The notes beneath the pieces are model-generated. The model was not told the DNA's origin, did no database searches, and saw nothing but the letters and a program-made list of their open reading frames with translations. From the NCBI RefSeq assembly GCF_000316625.1, contig NC_019676.1:3552501-3616500 (forward strand): 64,000 bases of DNA, in the 5' to 3' direction. Each line of letters begins with the position of its first letter. The stretch's first letter is position 1. The translations under genes and the position numbers were made by a program. Source of the stretch: Nostoc sp. PCC 7107. Lineage in GTDB: Bacteria > Cyanobacteriota > Cyanobacteriia > Cyanobacteriales > Nostocaceae. This document shows positions 52,679 to 63,695 of this stretch, piece by piece.

Positions 52679-54427
52679 GTGATTAAGAACGATAAATGGA
52701 TTACGGAAATGGCTCAACAAGGGATGATTTCACCCTTTGAGCCAAGCTTAATCCGAAAAGTGCAGAAAGAGACATCCGTCGATGCTCAACCCGTTATCAG
52801 TTACGGTCTTTCTTCCTATGGCTACGATATCCGCCTCTCCCCGGCTGAGTTTCGGATTTTTCGCCACATACCGGGAACTGTGGTTGACCCCAAAAACTTT
52901 AATCCCCACAATTTAGAGTCAACACCACTGCATACAGATGTGAATGGCAGTTATTTTATTTTGCCTGCTCATTCTTATGGATTGGGAGTTGCTTTAGAAA
53001 AGCTAGAGGTTCCAGATAATATTACAGTAGTTTGTATAGGTAAAAGCACGTATGCACGTTGCTTTAGAGGTGATACTCGTGTAGCCCTAGTGGATGGCAC
53101 ATCACCAACACTAGAAGAAATGGCTGAACGCTCTGAAAATGGAGAAAAATTTTGGGGCTATAGTATTGGTCAACACGGAAGAATAATAGTCACTTTACTA
53201 GAAAATCCCAAATATATTGGTCGAGATTCTTTATTGGAAGTGACTTTAGACAATAATGAATCAATATTTTGTACACCAGATCATCTTTTTATGACTAGAG
53301 ATGGTCGAATGGTTGAGGCTCATACTCTCAAGCCACAAGATTCTTTAATGCCTCTTTACCGTCAGGTTGCTCGTGGTTATGAGATGGTGTATCAACCGCT
53401 TAACGGTCATCTTTATCCAACTCATCGATTGAGTGATGAGTGGAATCTATATTACGGAATTTACGATAATACACCTAACACTCACCGCCATCATGTTGAC
53501 TTTAATCGTTTAAATAATAATCCCTGGAATATTGTGAGAATGGATGCCTCAGCGCACATTCGATTACATAATCAGGAGAACTATGGTGATGAGTTTGACC
53601 CTGATGAACATGGGGAATCTATTAGAGAAGCTTTTGCCAGACTCAAACAAAATGCTGATTGGAATGCAATGTTTTCTCAACAGCAAAAAGAAAAAGTTGT
53701 GAATTTTTGGCATGATCCCAAATATGAAGAAATCCGCCAAAGAGTCATTGAAGGGAGAAGAAATTGCTCTGATGATACTCGACAAGCACATCGTGATGCG
53801 ATGATTGAGTATTACAAAAATCCCACAGCTAGAGCTTTAACCGGAGAACTGAGTAAACAAGCTTGGGCAAAAGATGACGGGACAAGACGTTATCAGCAAT
53901 CCCAACTGATGAAACAACTAGCGGATGCTTCTAAGACTCGCCATGAAATTACTGCTGATGTTGTGCGATCTGCCCTAGATCAAACAGGTTCTATTCGTGG
54001 TGCGGCTCGATTGCTTAATTGCGATCGCTCTGTATTTAGAAGATTTCCAGACGTTATACAATCATTTAGAGGTTTATCACAAACTCATTCTCTCAAAAAC
54101 CACAAAGTTCTCTCTGTAAAAGAAGTACCTGGTATTCACGATGTTTATTGTTTAACAGTACCCGAAGCAGGTAATTTTGCCTTAGAAGCAGGGGTTTTTG
54201 TCCATAATTGCGGTATAATTGCAAACCTAACGCCTGCGGAAGCGGCTTGGCGCGGTCATTTAACTCTAGAATTTTCCAATTCTTCTAGTGCAGACTGTCG
54301 TATATATGCCAATGAGGGAGTAGTGCAGTTACTCTTTTTAGAAGGAGAACCCTGTGCGATTAGTTACGACACAAGACAGGGTAAATATCAAGATCAGTTA
54401 GAAATTGTCACCATAGCTCGCGTATAG
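52679..54427 (+). CDS. dcd: dCTP deaminase with an in-frame intein
   Basis: 582 aa instead of the usual 190-200. Residues 1-127 and 511-582 join to a normal dCTP deaminase, which converts dCTP to dUTP. The core reads GKSTYAR / CGIIANLTPAEAAWRGHLTL, then EFSN, with the catalytic-type serine (S123), arginine (R127) and glutamate (E531). Residues 128-510 are an intein inserted directly after the arginine. Before splicing the active site is split. The start is a GTG giving IKNDKWITEMA, the expected N-terminus. A terminator follows at 54438. Confidence 0.92.
   Translation: MIKNDKWITEMAQQGMISPFEPSLIRKVQKETSVDAQPVISYGLSSYGYDIRLSPAEFRIFRHIPGTVVDPKNFNPHNLESTPLHTDVNGSYFILPAHSYGLGVALEKLEVPDNITVVCIGKSTYARCFRGDTRVALVDGTSPTLEEMAERSENGEKFWGYSIGQHGRIIVTLLENPKYIGRDSLLEVTLDNNESIFCTPDHLFMTRDGRMVEAHTLKPQDSLMPLYRQVARGYEMVYQPLNGHLYPTHRLSDEWNLYYGIYDNTPNTHRHHVDFNRLNNNPWNIVRMDASAHIRLHNQENYGDEFDPDEHGESIREAFARLKQNADWNAMFSQQQKEKVVNFWHDPKYEEIRQRVIEGRRNCSDDTRQAHRDAMIEYYKNPTARALTGELSKQAWAKDDGTRRYQQSQLMKQLADASKTRHEITADVVRSALDQTGSIRGAARLLNCDRSVFRRFPDVIQSFRGLSQTHSLKNHKVLSVKEVPGIHDVYCLTVPEAGNFALEAGVFVHNCGIIANLTPAEAAWRGHLTLEFSNSSSADCRIYANEGVVQLLFLEGEPCAISYDTRQGKYQDQLEIVTIARV
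53060..54208 (+). other. Dcd intein with HNH-type homing endonuclease region
   Basis: A 383-aa intein. Block A begins with the nucleophile in CFRGDTRVALVDG. Block B contains FCTPDHLFMT (the TxxH motif). Block F is HDVYCLTVPEAGNFALEAG, and block G ends GVFVHN followed by the +1 cysteine, so all class 1 splicing residues are present. The centre has an HNH-like motif (HRHHVDFNRLNNNPWNIV, then an HIRLHN histidine). It also has repeats resembling DNA-binding NUMOD segments (RQAHRDAMIEYYKNP and GSIRGAARLLNC). It is probably still able to splice and perhaps to home. Confidence 0.9.
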
Positions 54428-54437
54428 TTTAAATTCA

Positions 54438-54472
54438 AAACCACAGGTTACGGTTAATTTTACCTGTGGTTT
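54438..54472 (+). terminator. Terminator of dcd
   Basis: AAACCACAGGT (54438-54448) pairs with ACCTGTGGTTT (54462-54472). It lies 10 bp after the dcd stop. Confidence 0.75.
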
Positions 54473-54699
54473 CTGCTCTTATCTAGTAAATTGGAAACAA
54501 TAACAATAAAGCTTTATGGCTCTTTGCATCTTTGTTTGTATGATAATTAAAAGTATTATTTCTCAATTATTCTAGAATCTAGATACAAGTAATGACTGAC
54601 GAACTCATAAATTATATTTTTTGTATATCAAGGATAAATCAATATTTCGACTAATTTTTTTTACTTGATTATAAAACACTTTTATCGACAAAATAATAA

Positions 54700-55134
54700 C
54701 TATTGTCCTGTAGAACCAAAACCGCTAGAGCCTCTTCCAGTAATATTTAATTCTGTAACAGCCTCAATATTAACTAATAAAACTGGTTTAATTACCATTT
54801 GGGCTATTTTCATACCTATGTCTACTGTAAATGGAATCTTACCATGATTAATTAAAATTACTCCAATTTCCCCTCTATAACCTTCATCTATGGTTCCAGG
54901 AGAATTTAATACAGTTATTTGATGATTTAAAGCAAGCCCACTACGAGGCCTGATCTGTGCTTCTGTTTTAGGTGGTAGTTGAATACTAATACCTGTAGGA
55001 ATTAAAGAACTTTCTCCAGGTTTTATAACAGTTTTTACTGTAGAGAATAAATCCAATCCAGCATCACCTTCATGAGCATATTCAGGTAATCGAGCTTTAT
55101 CACTCAGTAATTTAACGTGTAGTATGTAATCCAT
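54700..55134 (-). CDS. dut: dUTPase
   Basis: A 144-aa trimeric dUTP diphosphatase that hydrolyses dUTP to dUMP and pyrophosphate. All five motifs are visible: AGLDLFST (1), [12 protein letters not shown] (2), [19 protein letters not shown] (3), GMKIAQMVI (4) and the C-terminal [10 protein letters not shown] (5). It uses AT-rich codons more than the neighbouring dcd. It shares its direction with the Dcd-like membrane protein gene 83 bp upstream and may be co-transcribed with it. Confidence 0.95.
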   Translation of the reverse strand: MDYILHVKLLSDKARLPEYAHEGDAGLDLFSTVKTVIKPGESSLIPTGISIQLPPKTEAQIRPRSGLALNHQITVLNSPGTIDEGYRGEIGVILINHGKIPFTVDIGMKIAQMVIKPVLLVNIEAVTELNITGRGSSGFGSTGQ

Positions 55135-55217
55135 GAGACTATATTTATAGTTAGTAAATCTGAATTAGATATAAGCTAGCCTCACATTATATATCAAATC
55201 AAAGTACTTTAATAAAT

Positions 55218-56135
55218 TTATTTTTCTTGCATAGATACACTTAGCTGTAAACATGAAATCAAAAGAGCAAAAATAGCTAAAAATCCATTTCTGTCGATTA
55301 AATTAGTAAATATATACAATACTTCTTTTTGTCTAAAATAAGGAATTATAGCAATTATTTTTAGTAATAAAACAATGAATAAAATAATTTCTAGCATTAT
55401 TAATGCTAAATTAAAAGAAAATTTCCAAGCAGTTTGTATAAAACTCCTTTTAAGCCCATTTATGATGGATATGTTAGAATTTTGAGATAGCTGTTCATAC
55501 ACTTTTTTGAATTCATCATATGCTAAAGGATTAGCAATTATACCTTCTGCTTTGATCAATAATTCTTTTTGCGTTTGTTCTATATGATTATTACTCATTA
55601 AGTTTAAAATTTTATTATTTCTTGTATTAATTTTGCCTAATGTTTCTTCACTGATTATTTTTAATAAATCAGACCTACTAGGGTCATTGTCGTGATTCCT
55701 TAAAGCGATACTTCTTACTTTATAAAAAATTAACGTGACAAAAGATTTATCTGCTGGCAATTCTAAATCCATATCCGTTGGATTATTTAAAGAAATTAAT
55801 AAAGGCCCAGCCCATCCAGGATCAAGAGTAGTAGAAATGTGTCCAAACCCAAGAGAAACAATACCTACTTTAGAATGAAAAGTACCTCCTATTTTTTTAG
55901 AAACCCAAACAGCCTCTTGTGTCAATATTAGTACAGTGTCATGTTTTGTAATTTTGTAAATAGGTTTACCTTTGGAATTATATGTTTTTTCGATCAAAGA
56001 TTTAAAGTTGATAGAATAAACAAAATTGCCAGGGTTAAGATTGTACCCAACTGGCGTTAAATTTTTTTCAGGAGAGTAAGGGTAAATTACAATCTCTTTA
56101 TTAAGAAATGTTTCTATATCTCTGTCAGATAGCAT
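55218..56135 (-). CDS. Dcd/dUTPase-like domain fused to two membrane helices
   Basis: A 305-aa protein. Residues about 1-145 resemble the dCTP deaminase/dUTPase fold: LTPVGYNLNPGNF, GTFHSKVGIVSLGFGHIS and TLDPGWAGPLLISLNNPTD, a good match to the DPGWxGxxxLE motif. The catalytic glutamate is replaced (LLISLNN) and the SSxxR motif is altered (TFHSKVG), so deamination is doubtful. A helical linker (about 170-230) leads to two hydrophobic segments (about 240-266 and 284-300). It may sense nucleotides and act at the membrane. Its codons are AT-rich. Confidence 0.7.
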   Translation of the reverse strand: MLSDRDIETFLNKEIVIYPYSPEKNLTPVGYNLNPGNFVYSINFKSLIEKTYNSKGKPIYKITKHDTVLILTQEAVWVSKKIGGTFHSKVGIVSLGFGHISTTLDPGWAGPLLISLNNPTDMDLELPADKSFVTLIFYKVRSIALRNHDNDPSRSDLLKIISEETLGKINTRNNKILNLMSNNHIEQTQKELLIKAEGIIANPLAYDEFKKVYEQLSQNSNISIINGLKRSFIQTAWKFSFNLALIMLEIILFIVLLLKIIAIIPYFRQKEVLYIFTNLIDRNGFLAIFALLISCLQLSVSMQEK

Positions 56136-56269
56136 CTTCTATCAAGGAATAAGTGATTTATTCTGTTCAACAAAGATATCATAAAATTATACAATGTCAA
56201 CACGTATATAATAATGTAATGAGTTTTAAACTTCTTAGAAAAAGTTTACTGATTACATATCAATACTAT

Positions 56270-56896
56270 TCACCAAGTTAAAGGTGTAACAATAATTCCA
56301 ACTAAAACCCTGAGTAATTCTTCCAATTCTTCAGGAACAAGATAAAGCTTCAAGTCTTGCAAAATTATCTTCTCATGACGGTTTAATATTCCAAATCGCC
56401 AGTCTTATCCTGTCGTCACTGCACCATATAAAATTGGCGTTGCTGATTCTATCCATTGGTCAAGTGCAATTAATTCAACTGCTAATTGAGTAAAGCCCCG
56501 TCCTAAATCAGATTGTTTAGCTTCAACTACTAACATTCCCACATCACTGTTAATGTAATAGTCAAAGGTTCCTTTTAATTTTTCATTCACATTAACAGGA
56601 TATTCAATATTTAATTGAGCGTGAGTTTCGGCACAAATTTCTAGTAGTGTGGGTGCAATTAATACTTCTCGTCTTGCAGTTTCACTAATTGGGTTAACGT
56701 AAGTTAAATTTCTTTGCAAATAGCCGGTCAAAAATTCTAAACAATTAACTTTATCTACATATCTTGGTAAGTCCAGCCGCTTGCGTTCATATTTAAAATC
56801 AAATTCTGCAAGAATATCGGCTGGTGCATAAGTTAATTCAAAATATTTGCTAAAGGTATAGCTTGTACCAGGTTGAAGAATTGGCGGGCGAGTCAT
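56270..56896 (-). pseudogene. Restriction-nuclease-like gene interrupted by an in-frame stop
   Basis: The first 163 codons encode a protein with KGTFDYYIN and MLVVEAKQSDLGRG, in the order of PD-(D/E)xK nucleases (D, then ExK). A TAA at 56405-56407 ends translation at GAVTTG. The same frame stays open for 44 more codons (DWRFGILNRHEKIILQD and YLVPEELEELLRVLVGII in order), reading as a natural C-terminus, and ends with TGA at 56270. A one-base change explains the stop. It may be a remnant defence or type I restriction-like gene. A sequencing error is possible. Confidence 0.7.
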
Positions 56897-56925
56897 ATTA
56901 GTATTTAATTATTTGCGATCGCACT

Positions 56926-57591
56926 CTACGAAACCAAAACATCCTGTAACTTGGCCACCATTTCCGCCCGTGCTGATACTTCTAGCTTGCGAAACATCCG
57001 CTTTAAAGCCTGTTTCACAGAGTTTTGTGTAATCCAGAGTTTTTCCCCAATTTCTGCATTCGTTAAACCTTGCGCCACCAATTCAGCGATTTCTAACTCG
57101 CGCGGTGTGAGGCGACTAACTAAAGGTGAAGTTACAGGTTTAGCCCTTAAAGTTGCAATTTTGGCTGACAAATGCAAGCATACAGCACTCAAGTCAGCTA
57201 AATCGTTGCCATCAAAAGCAGGCTGGCCGCGATCGCGTGCTAAGTGTAATGTACCAATCAACTGACCATCACAAACAATTGGCCCAGTCATCACGTGTTC
57301 GTGGTCAGAACGAGAACAAAAATGTTTCCAGTCTCCTGGTGATAATAGCAATTGCTCATGGGCGGGAGCGTGACGCTCAACTACATAGCGCCCAACAGGA
57401 TTTCCCTCTAAACATACAGAGGGAATAGGGGGAATATTAATTTCTGTTGCTGCTGTTTCATCTAAAAGATAGATACCCCAATGCTGTACGCCAAAATGCT
57501 CGCTAATTTTAGCCTTCAGAGCGAGATGTAACTCTTGCTCATTACGGACAGTAGCGATCGCACCAAATACAGCATGAAGAGAATTAGCCAT
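56926..57591 (-). CDS. GAF-LuxR-type transcriptional regulator
   Basis: About 221 aa. An N-terminal GAF-like sensor region (about 1-150) starts MANSLHAVFGAIATVRNEQE. A LuxR/NarL HTH closes the protein (about 155-218): LTPRELEIAELVAQGLTNAE, IGEKLWITQNSVKQALKRMF. I prefer the ATG at 57591; an ATG at 57615 lies upstream within a GGTACACTT direct repeat. The GAF ligand is unknown. It is divergent from the DUF3386 gene. Confidence 0.85.
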   Translation of the reverse strand: MANSLHAVFGAIATVRNEQELHLALKAKISEHFGVQHWGIYLLDETAATEINIPPIPSVCLEGNPVGRYVVERHAPAHEQLLLSPGDWKHFCSRSDHEHVMTGPIVCDGQLIGTLHLARDRGQPAFDGNDLADLSAVCLHLSAKIATLRAKPVTSPLVSRLTPRELEIAELVAQGLTNAEIGEKLWITQNSVKQALKRMFRKLEVSARAEMVAKLQDVLVS

Positions 57592-57704
57592 AAGTGTACC
57601 CAAAGTGTACCCCATTGGGGACTATGCTCTACTCAACAATTACTTCTATGCTAATACCAGCAACAATAAAACGCTATTATCACTGGATACGCTAGGAGAA
57701 GCAC

Positions 57705-58361
57705 ATGACAGTTACCAAACTCTCTGCTCAGGAACTTTTCCGGGCTGCTTATGAAAACCGTTACACATGGGATAACAATTTCCCCGGTTATACCGCAGAT
57801 GTTACCTATAAGTATGACGATAAAGTTACTACAGGTAAAGTAATCATCAATGCTGATCTCAAGGCGGAAGTTCTGGAAGTAGAAGACGAAGCAGTAAAAA
57901 AGGCCATCCACGGTCAAGCTTGGGAAATTGCGATTCACCGTATTCGTCGCAGCTTTGAAGCTACCCACAGCGAAAACACCTTTAGCTATGGCGACAGCGA
58001 CTTAACTGATGCAGTCGAGATTTTAGTTGGTGGTAAAGGTTCTGGCGATAAATATAAAGTCCGCAACAACGAAGTTTGTCTGGTTCATCGTCAAATTCAT
58101 GGCATTTTCGTGACCATCAACACCTTCAGCAGTCACCAAACTGGCGAAGGTTACTTGTCTCACACCTATGATTCTGTTTACCACGACCCCAAAACTGGTG
58201 AACAAAAAGGTGGTAGAAGTGAATTCACCGATGAATATGAAAAAGTAGGCAAATACTTCATTCTCAACCGTCGAGAAATTCGCACCGAAACCAACGGACA
58301 TCTAAATATTCAAGAATTTATTTTCTCGAATATTCAGTTGTTGGAACCTGCGGCAGCTTAG
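57705..58361 (+). CDS. DUF3386 family protein
   Basis: A 218-aa protein starting TVTKLSAQELFRAAYENRYT, as in the cyanobacterial DUF3386 family. The motifs are YTWDNNFPGYTADV, QAWEIAIHRIRRSFEATHSE and GIFVTINTFSSHQTGEGYLS. Its function is not established. It is soluble, without a signal peptide. A hairpin with HIP1 sequences in both arms follows and probably terminates transcription. Confidence 0.85.
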   Translation: MTVTKLSAQELFRAAYENRYTWDNNFPGYTADVTYKYDDKVTTGKVIINADLKAEVLEVEDEAVKKAIHGQAWEIAIHRIRRSFEATHSENTFSYGDSDLTDAVEILVGGKGSGDKYKVRNNEVCLVHRQIHGIFVTINTFSSHQTGEGYLSHTYDSVYHDPKTGEQKGGRSEFTDEYEKVGKYFILNRREIRTETNGHLNIQEFIFSNIQLLEPAAA

Positions 58362-58968
58362 ACTGAATTATTAGTTTAAATTAAAAGCGATCGCCCTGGT
58401 GATGTTAGGGCGATCGCTTTTAATATTTGGGTAGATTGATGCAGTGAATTACTTGCAGGATTCACCATTTTCGCGCTCTTGTTATGTCTTAGCACTAATG
58501 CGCGTCACAAAGAACTATCTTCCACAGCACAGGATAAAAATCATGAATTCTACCAATTTAGGAAATGATTCCGATATATGGATTGAAAGAATTTAGACGC
58601 AGACAACAATTCCCAACCCAAAATCTAAAATTTAAAATCCAAAATTGGATTACCCCAAGGAGGGTAGATGCAATCATGTCATTTGTCCCGTGCATTCAAT
58701 AACTATTAGGCAGTAATAATTGCTGAAGTCACTTATCCTGGGATGACTGGATTTTTCAATGGGGTGCGCTACTGCTGAGATTGGCGCATTTTATCAGAAT
58801 TTAGCTGCTTTCTTTTCTACTGGCTAAAAGCAGCTTTGCCAACGGGAAGCATTTTATCTACCTCAATTTACTCTCAGGAGATATTTCTCTCGTCAGATGT
58901 AAGCAAGCTTTCAGCTATCAGCGGCCAGTGAAACAGTAAAAAGCTGACGGCTGAATGCTGAAAGCCTT
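58362..58968. other. Intergenic region after the DUF3386 gene
   Basis: About 600 bp. Apart from the terminator at 58382 there is nothing I can support. A 17-codon frame at 58543 is too short to judge. Confidence 0.5.
58382..58422 (+). terminator. Terminator with paired HIP1 palindromes
   Basis: TAAAAGCGATCGCCCT and AGGGCGATCGCTTTTA form a perfect 16-bp stem with a 9-base loop. Each arm contains GCGATCGC. It lies 20 bp after the DUF3386 gene. Confidence 0.85.
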
Positions 58969-59601
58969 TTAAGCCATTTGATTTTCAATCGCCCACCGCG
59001 CTAATTCAGTGCGGTTGTGGAGATTGGTTTTGCCCAACATATTGGACACATGGCTTTCAACGGTACGCTGACTAACATTTAATTCTTCAGCAATTTCTCT
59101 GTTCGCTAAACCCCTAGCTACAAACTGGACTACTTTCAGTTCGGTTGGGGTTAACTGCACATCGAAGGGAACTTGAATGCGGGAACCGTTTTCTCCGCCT
59201 TTGGCTTGGTGTTCCTTCCAACGGATAGTTTGTTTCAGCGAAGATTCTACTTGTGCAACAAGTTCTTCTGGTTCAAAAGGCTTGACCATATATACGTCAG
59301 CACCTTTATTTAAACCTTTCACTCGGTCTGCACTTTGCCCTTTAGCTGACAAAAACAGAACAGGAATCCAACTGGTACGTTCGTTTTGCCGGACTTGTTC
59401 TACAAAAGTATAACCGTCCATTTCCGGCATCATTACGTCACAGATGATCATATCTGGAACGTCATGCTCTAGAATTTCCAGAGCTTCACGTCCATTTTCA
59501 GCCGTGACGACTTCATATCCTCTAAATTCCAAGTAATCCTTCACCAGCAAGATGAGGTTAGGGTCGTCATCAATTAGTAGAAGGCGTTTGTGATCTTTCA
59601 T
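58969..59601 (-). CDS. NarL-type response regulator (Ycf29-like)
   Basis: About 210 aa from the ATG at 59601 (MKDHKRLLLIDDDPN); in-frame starts at 59646 and 59649 exist and would add up to 16 residues. The receiver domain (about 5-120) has the DDD acidic pocket, the phosphorylatable Asp in MIICDVMMPEMDG and the Lys in VKPFEPEEL. The LuxR-type HTH (about 145-205) reads LTPTELKVVQFVARGLANRE. It resembles the cyanobacterial/plastid Ycf29 group. A histidine kinase partner is not in the window. Confidence 0.88.
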   Translation of the reverse strand: MKDHKRLLLIDDDPNLILLVKDYLEFRGYEVVTAENGREALEILEHDVPDMIICDVMMPEMDGYTFVEQVRQNERTSWIPVLFLSAKGQSADRVKGLNKGADVYMVKPFEPEELVAQVESSLKQTIRWKEHQAKGGENGSRIQVPFDVQLTPTELKVVQFVARGLANREIAEELNVSQRTVESHVSNMLGKTNLHNRTELARWAIENQMA

Positions 59602-59649
59602 GCTGGGCTCTTTCATAGCAGTGGCACTTGTCGCGCTTCGGTCCATCAA

Positions 59650-60708
59650 GGTCTTGAATGGTTATCCTTAATATGGTGGATTTATCGAGATGTTGTCTTT
59701 TTTCCCACTTAACTTGCCTTTGCTTCCTTGAAGTCTCAAAAGCGGTTCTCACCTTATTTAAGACCACTAGCTCATTGGCAAAAGTCCGGTAAGGATACGT
59801 AGAGCAGTAGTAATTATAATGCGCTATTATATATCGCTTTGAAAGTGGTGGGTGAAAAAACACTGATTAAATAATAATCGTCGGCCATTCACTAGTAAGT
59901 ATTGGCTTCAGATGACCCTAGCTTTATAACAACTCGCACTTTCATCAGCGTACTGCTTTACTATATCCTGCGGATGTGAAGCCTTATCAGATGTTAACAA
60001 GCAAGTAGGGGAATTTCCGGCAAAGATGGGTTAAAAATGCAAATTCTTCTACCACCATGATGCCGATCAAGTATGTTTGGATGATCCTCTCAATAACTTG
60101 CAAATTTGCTTGGCGATACCAGACACCACCATCCAAGCAGACAACCATTATCTGTCTAGAACAACAAAGTGGCAAGCAATTGTCTTGAATTGTCAAGATG
60201 CAGAAGGGTAAACTTTCATAGCTTTTAATCAAGTTTTAGTTCTTGAAGTAGCTAACGGCAGGCTTCCCAGAACATCCACTAACTTGCTGTTAACCGTAGT
60301 TAGCAACAGTGTGGTCAGCATACATAAAAATATGTCGCTGATTTTTGGCAATTCCTAAAATTTTTACACAATTACTTAAGGTTTTCTTGTTGTCTACATG
60401 TTTAATGCCTGTGTCGATGTGATGGTTTTTTGAATCTTGGTATTGTTACTCATGATTCAGATCCCTGTTTACTGTTCTATAACAATTTCCAAGCTTTGCA
60501 AATAAAGTTGACCATATAAAAATATTCGTAACTTACTGATGAAAATCAGAAAATTAAACTTAATTAGGTACTTATACTTACGCGAACCTCCGATTACGGA
60601 AGTCTGAAGTCTGAAACGTCTTTTAGCCTCCTGCCTCCTGCCTCCTCCCACTAGTTCGGAAACCCGTACATAAGCAAATGTTGCCATTGCAGGCTTTACT
60701 TCGGTAAA
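59650..60708. other. Long intergenic region without recognisable gene
   Basis: About 1.06 kb upstream of groES. Only short, non-protein-like frames occur. A degenerate repeat block (GTCTGAAGTCTGAAAC and CCTCCTGCCTCCTGCCTCC) lies at 60600-60650. I see no tRNA, riboswitch or transposase remnant. Confidence 0.5.
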
Positions 60709-60735
60709 TTAGCACTCAGGAGTTGAGAGTGCTAA
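60709..60735. promoter_or_regulatory. CIRCE element (HrcA operator)
   Basis: TTAGCACTC (60709-60717), a 9-bp spacer and GAGTGCTAA (60727-60735) form the exact consensus. It lies 18 bp before groES, so HrcA should repress the groESL operon at normal temperature. Confidence 0.97.
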
Positions 60736-60753
60736 CTCTGGAGAAAAAATTTT

Positions 60754-61065
60754 ATGGCAGCTGTATCTTTAAGCGTATCTACAGTTAAACCTTTGGGCGA
60801 TCGCGTTTTCGTGAAAGTAAGCGCCTCGGAAGAAAAGACCGCCGGTGGTCTATATTTGCCCGACACCGCCAAAGAAAAGCCCCAGGTAGGGGAAGTGGTT
60901 GCTCTTGGCCCTGGCAAGCGTAACGAAGACGGTAGTCGTCAAGAGTTGGAAGTCAAAGTTGGCGACAAAGTGCTGTACTCCAAGTACGCTGGCACAGACG
61001 TTAAACTCGGCACCGATGAATATGTACTGCTTTCGGAAAAAGACATTTTAGCAGTGGTTGCTTAG
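60754..61065 (+). CDS. groES: Co-chaperonin GroES
   Basis: A 103-aa cofactor that caps GroEL as a heptameric lid. Motifs are [20 protein letters not shown] (the mobile loop follows with [13 protein letters not shown]), VVALGPGK and [15 protein letters not shown]. It is regulated by the CIRCE element directly upstream. The groEL gene follows after 90 bp. Confidence 0.98.
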   Translation: MAAVSLSVSTVKPLGDRVFVKVSASEEKTAGGLYLPDTAKEKPQVGEVVALGPGKRNEDGSRQELEVKVGDKVLYSKYAGTDVKLGTDEYVLLSEKDILAVVA

Positions 61066-61122
61066 TCGAAAGTCAATGGTCAAACGTCAATAGTCTCTGG
61101 ACAAATGACAAAAGCCAAGTGA

Positions 61123-62793
<1,671 letters not shown>

Positions 62794-62813
62794 TACTCTG
62801 TAGTCAAGTAAAT

Positions 62814-62853
62814 AAAAAAACAGCTACTCCCTTGTGGAAGTAGCTGTTTTTTT
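62814..62853 (+). terminator. Terminator of groESL
   Basis: AAAAAAACAGCTACT and AGTAGCTGTTTTTTTT pair across a 10-base loop and end in T residues, 21 bp after the groEL stop. Confidence 0.9.
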
Positions 62854-62931
62854 TGTCAATTACTATATTTTTAGAGAAATTTTAACTGCTAACATAGAAT
62901 TTAAATTGCCTTATTTTGAGGAACTTTAAAG

Positions 62932-63219
62932 ATGACTCTGATTAATTATCAATCTAACTTTCAAAAACTACCTGAAATTGTCAAAACTTTAATAGATAAT
63001 AATCCTGTTTATCAAGAAAATTTAGATAAAGAGCAAATGATTGAAGTAATTAATCGTACTTTTGATCCTAGTTCTGTTCCTGATATTAATAATATTTCTG
63101 AAGAAGAATTAACAAAACGAGTTAAAAGTATTTTATCTTTACATTTAGTGTCAGGAATGATCAATGACTTTACTCCAGAGCAAATGCAACTTTTTGATGA
63201 AGCTGTAAAACGAGGTTAA
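62932..63219 (+). CDS. Antitoxin-like partner of the VapC toxin
   Basis: A 95-aa acidic, helical protein of unknown family (EELTKRVKSILSLHLVSGMI in the middle). Its stop is immediately followed by the ATG of the PIN toxin gene, which is the usual position of VapB-type antitoxins. No classical AbrB or RHH fold is obvious. Confidence 0.65.
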   Translation: MTLINYQSNFQKLPEIVKTLIDNNPVYQENLDKEQMIEVINRTFDPSSVPDINNISEEELTKRVKSILSLHLVSGMINDFTPEQMQLFDEAVKRG

Positions 63220-63624
63220 ATGGGTTATTTATTAGATACTAATATTGTTTCAGCATCACTAAAACAAAACATTCAAATAGGATTGAAAATTACAGAAATA
63301 AGGCGACAAGGTGAATTTCTGGCTATTAGTGGTATCACATACTATGAAATTCAAAGAGGATTGTTAAGTAGCAATGCCATTAAAAAATTAGCTTTATTTC
63401 AACAATTTTGCCAAGATTATCCAATTTTATTTTTGGATGATATTCTAATTTTTCAAAAAGCCGCAGAAATTCATGCTGATTTAAAAGGCAAAGGTAAAAT
63501 CATTCAGGATGCAGATATCTTGATAGCTGCTACCGCCATAATTCATAATTTAATTTTAGTTTCTCACGATTCTGATTTAACCAGAGTTAACAACTTACAC
63601 TTAGAAAATTGGTTAATTTCTTAA
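63220..63624 (+). CDS. VapC-family PIN ribonuclease toxin
   Basis: A 134-aa PIN protein with the four acidic positions: GYLLDTNIVSASL (D6), YYEIQRGLLS (E at about 47), IIQDADILIAATA (D at about 99) and LVSHDSDLTRV (D at about 118). VapC toxins cleave tRNA or rRNA. Unlike the PIN gene at 49557 it is intact. It directly follows its antitoxin candidate. Confidence 0.9.
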   Translation: MGYLLDTNIVSASLKQNIQIGLKITEIRRQGEFLAISGITYYEIQRGLLSSNAIKKLALFQQFCQDYPILFLDDILIFQKAAEIHADLKGKGKIIQDADILIAATAIIHNLILVSHDSDLTRVNNLHLENWLIS

Positions 63625-63695
63625 GTTAATTATTACTGAAAATATTTTTTAATTTATCATTTTAACAAATTGAACTTGACGAATAAATTGGAGCT

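Noticed and set aside
59570-59863. 97-codon minus-strand frame upstream of the response regulator
   Set aside because: It overlaps the response regulator start in another frame and shows no domain.
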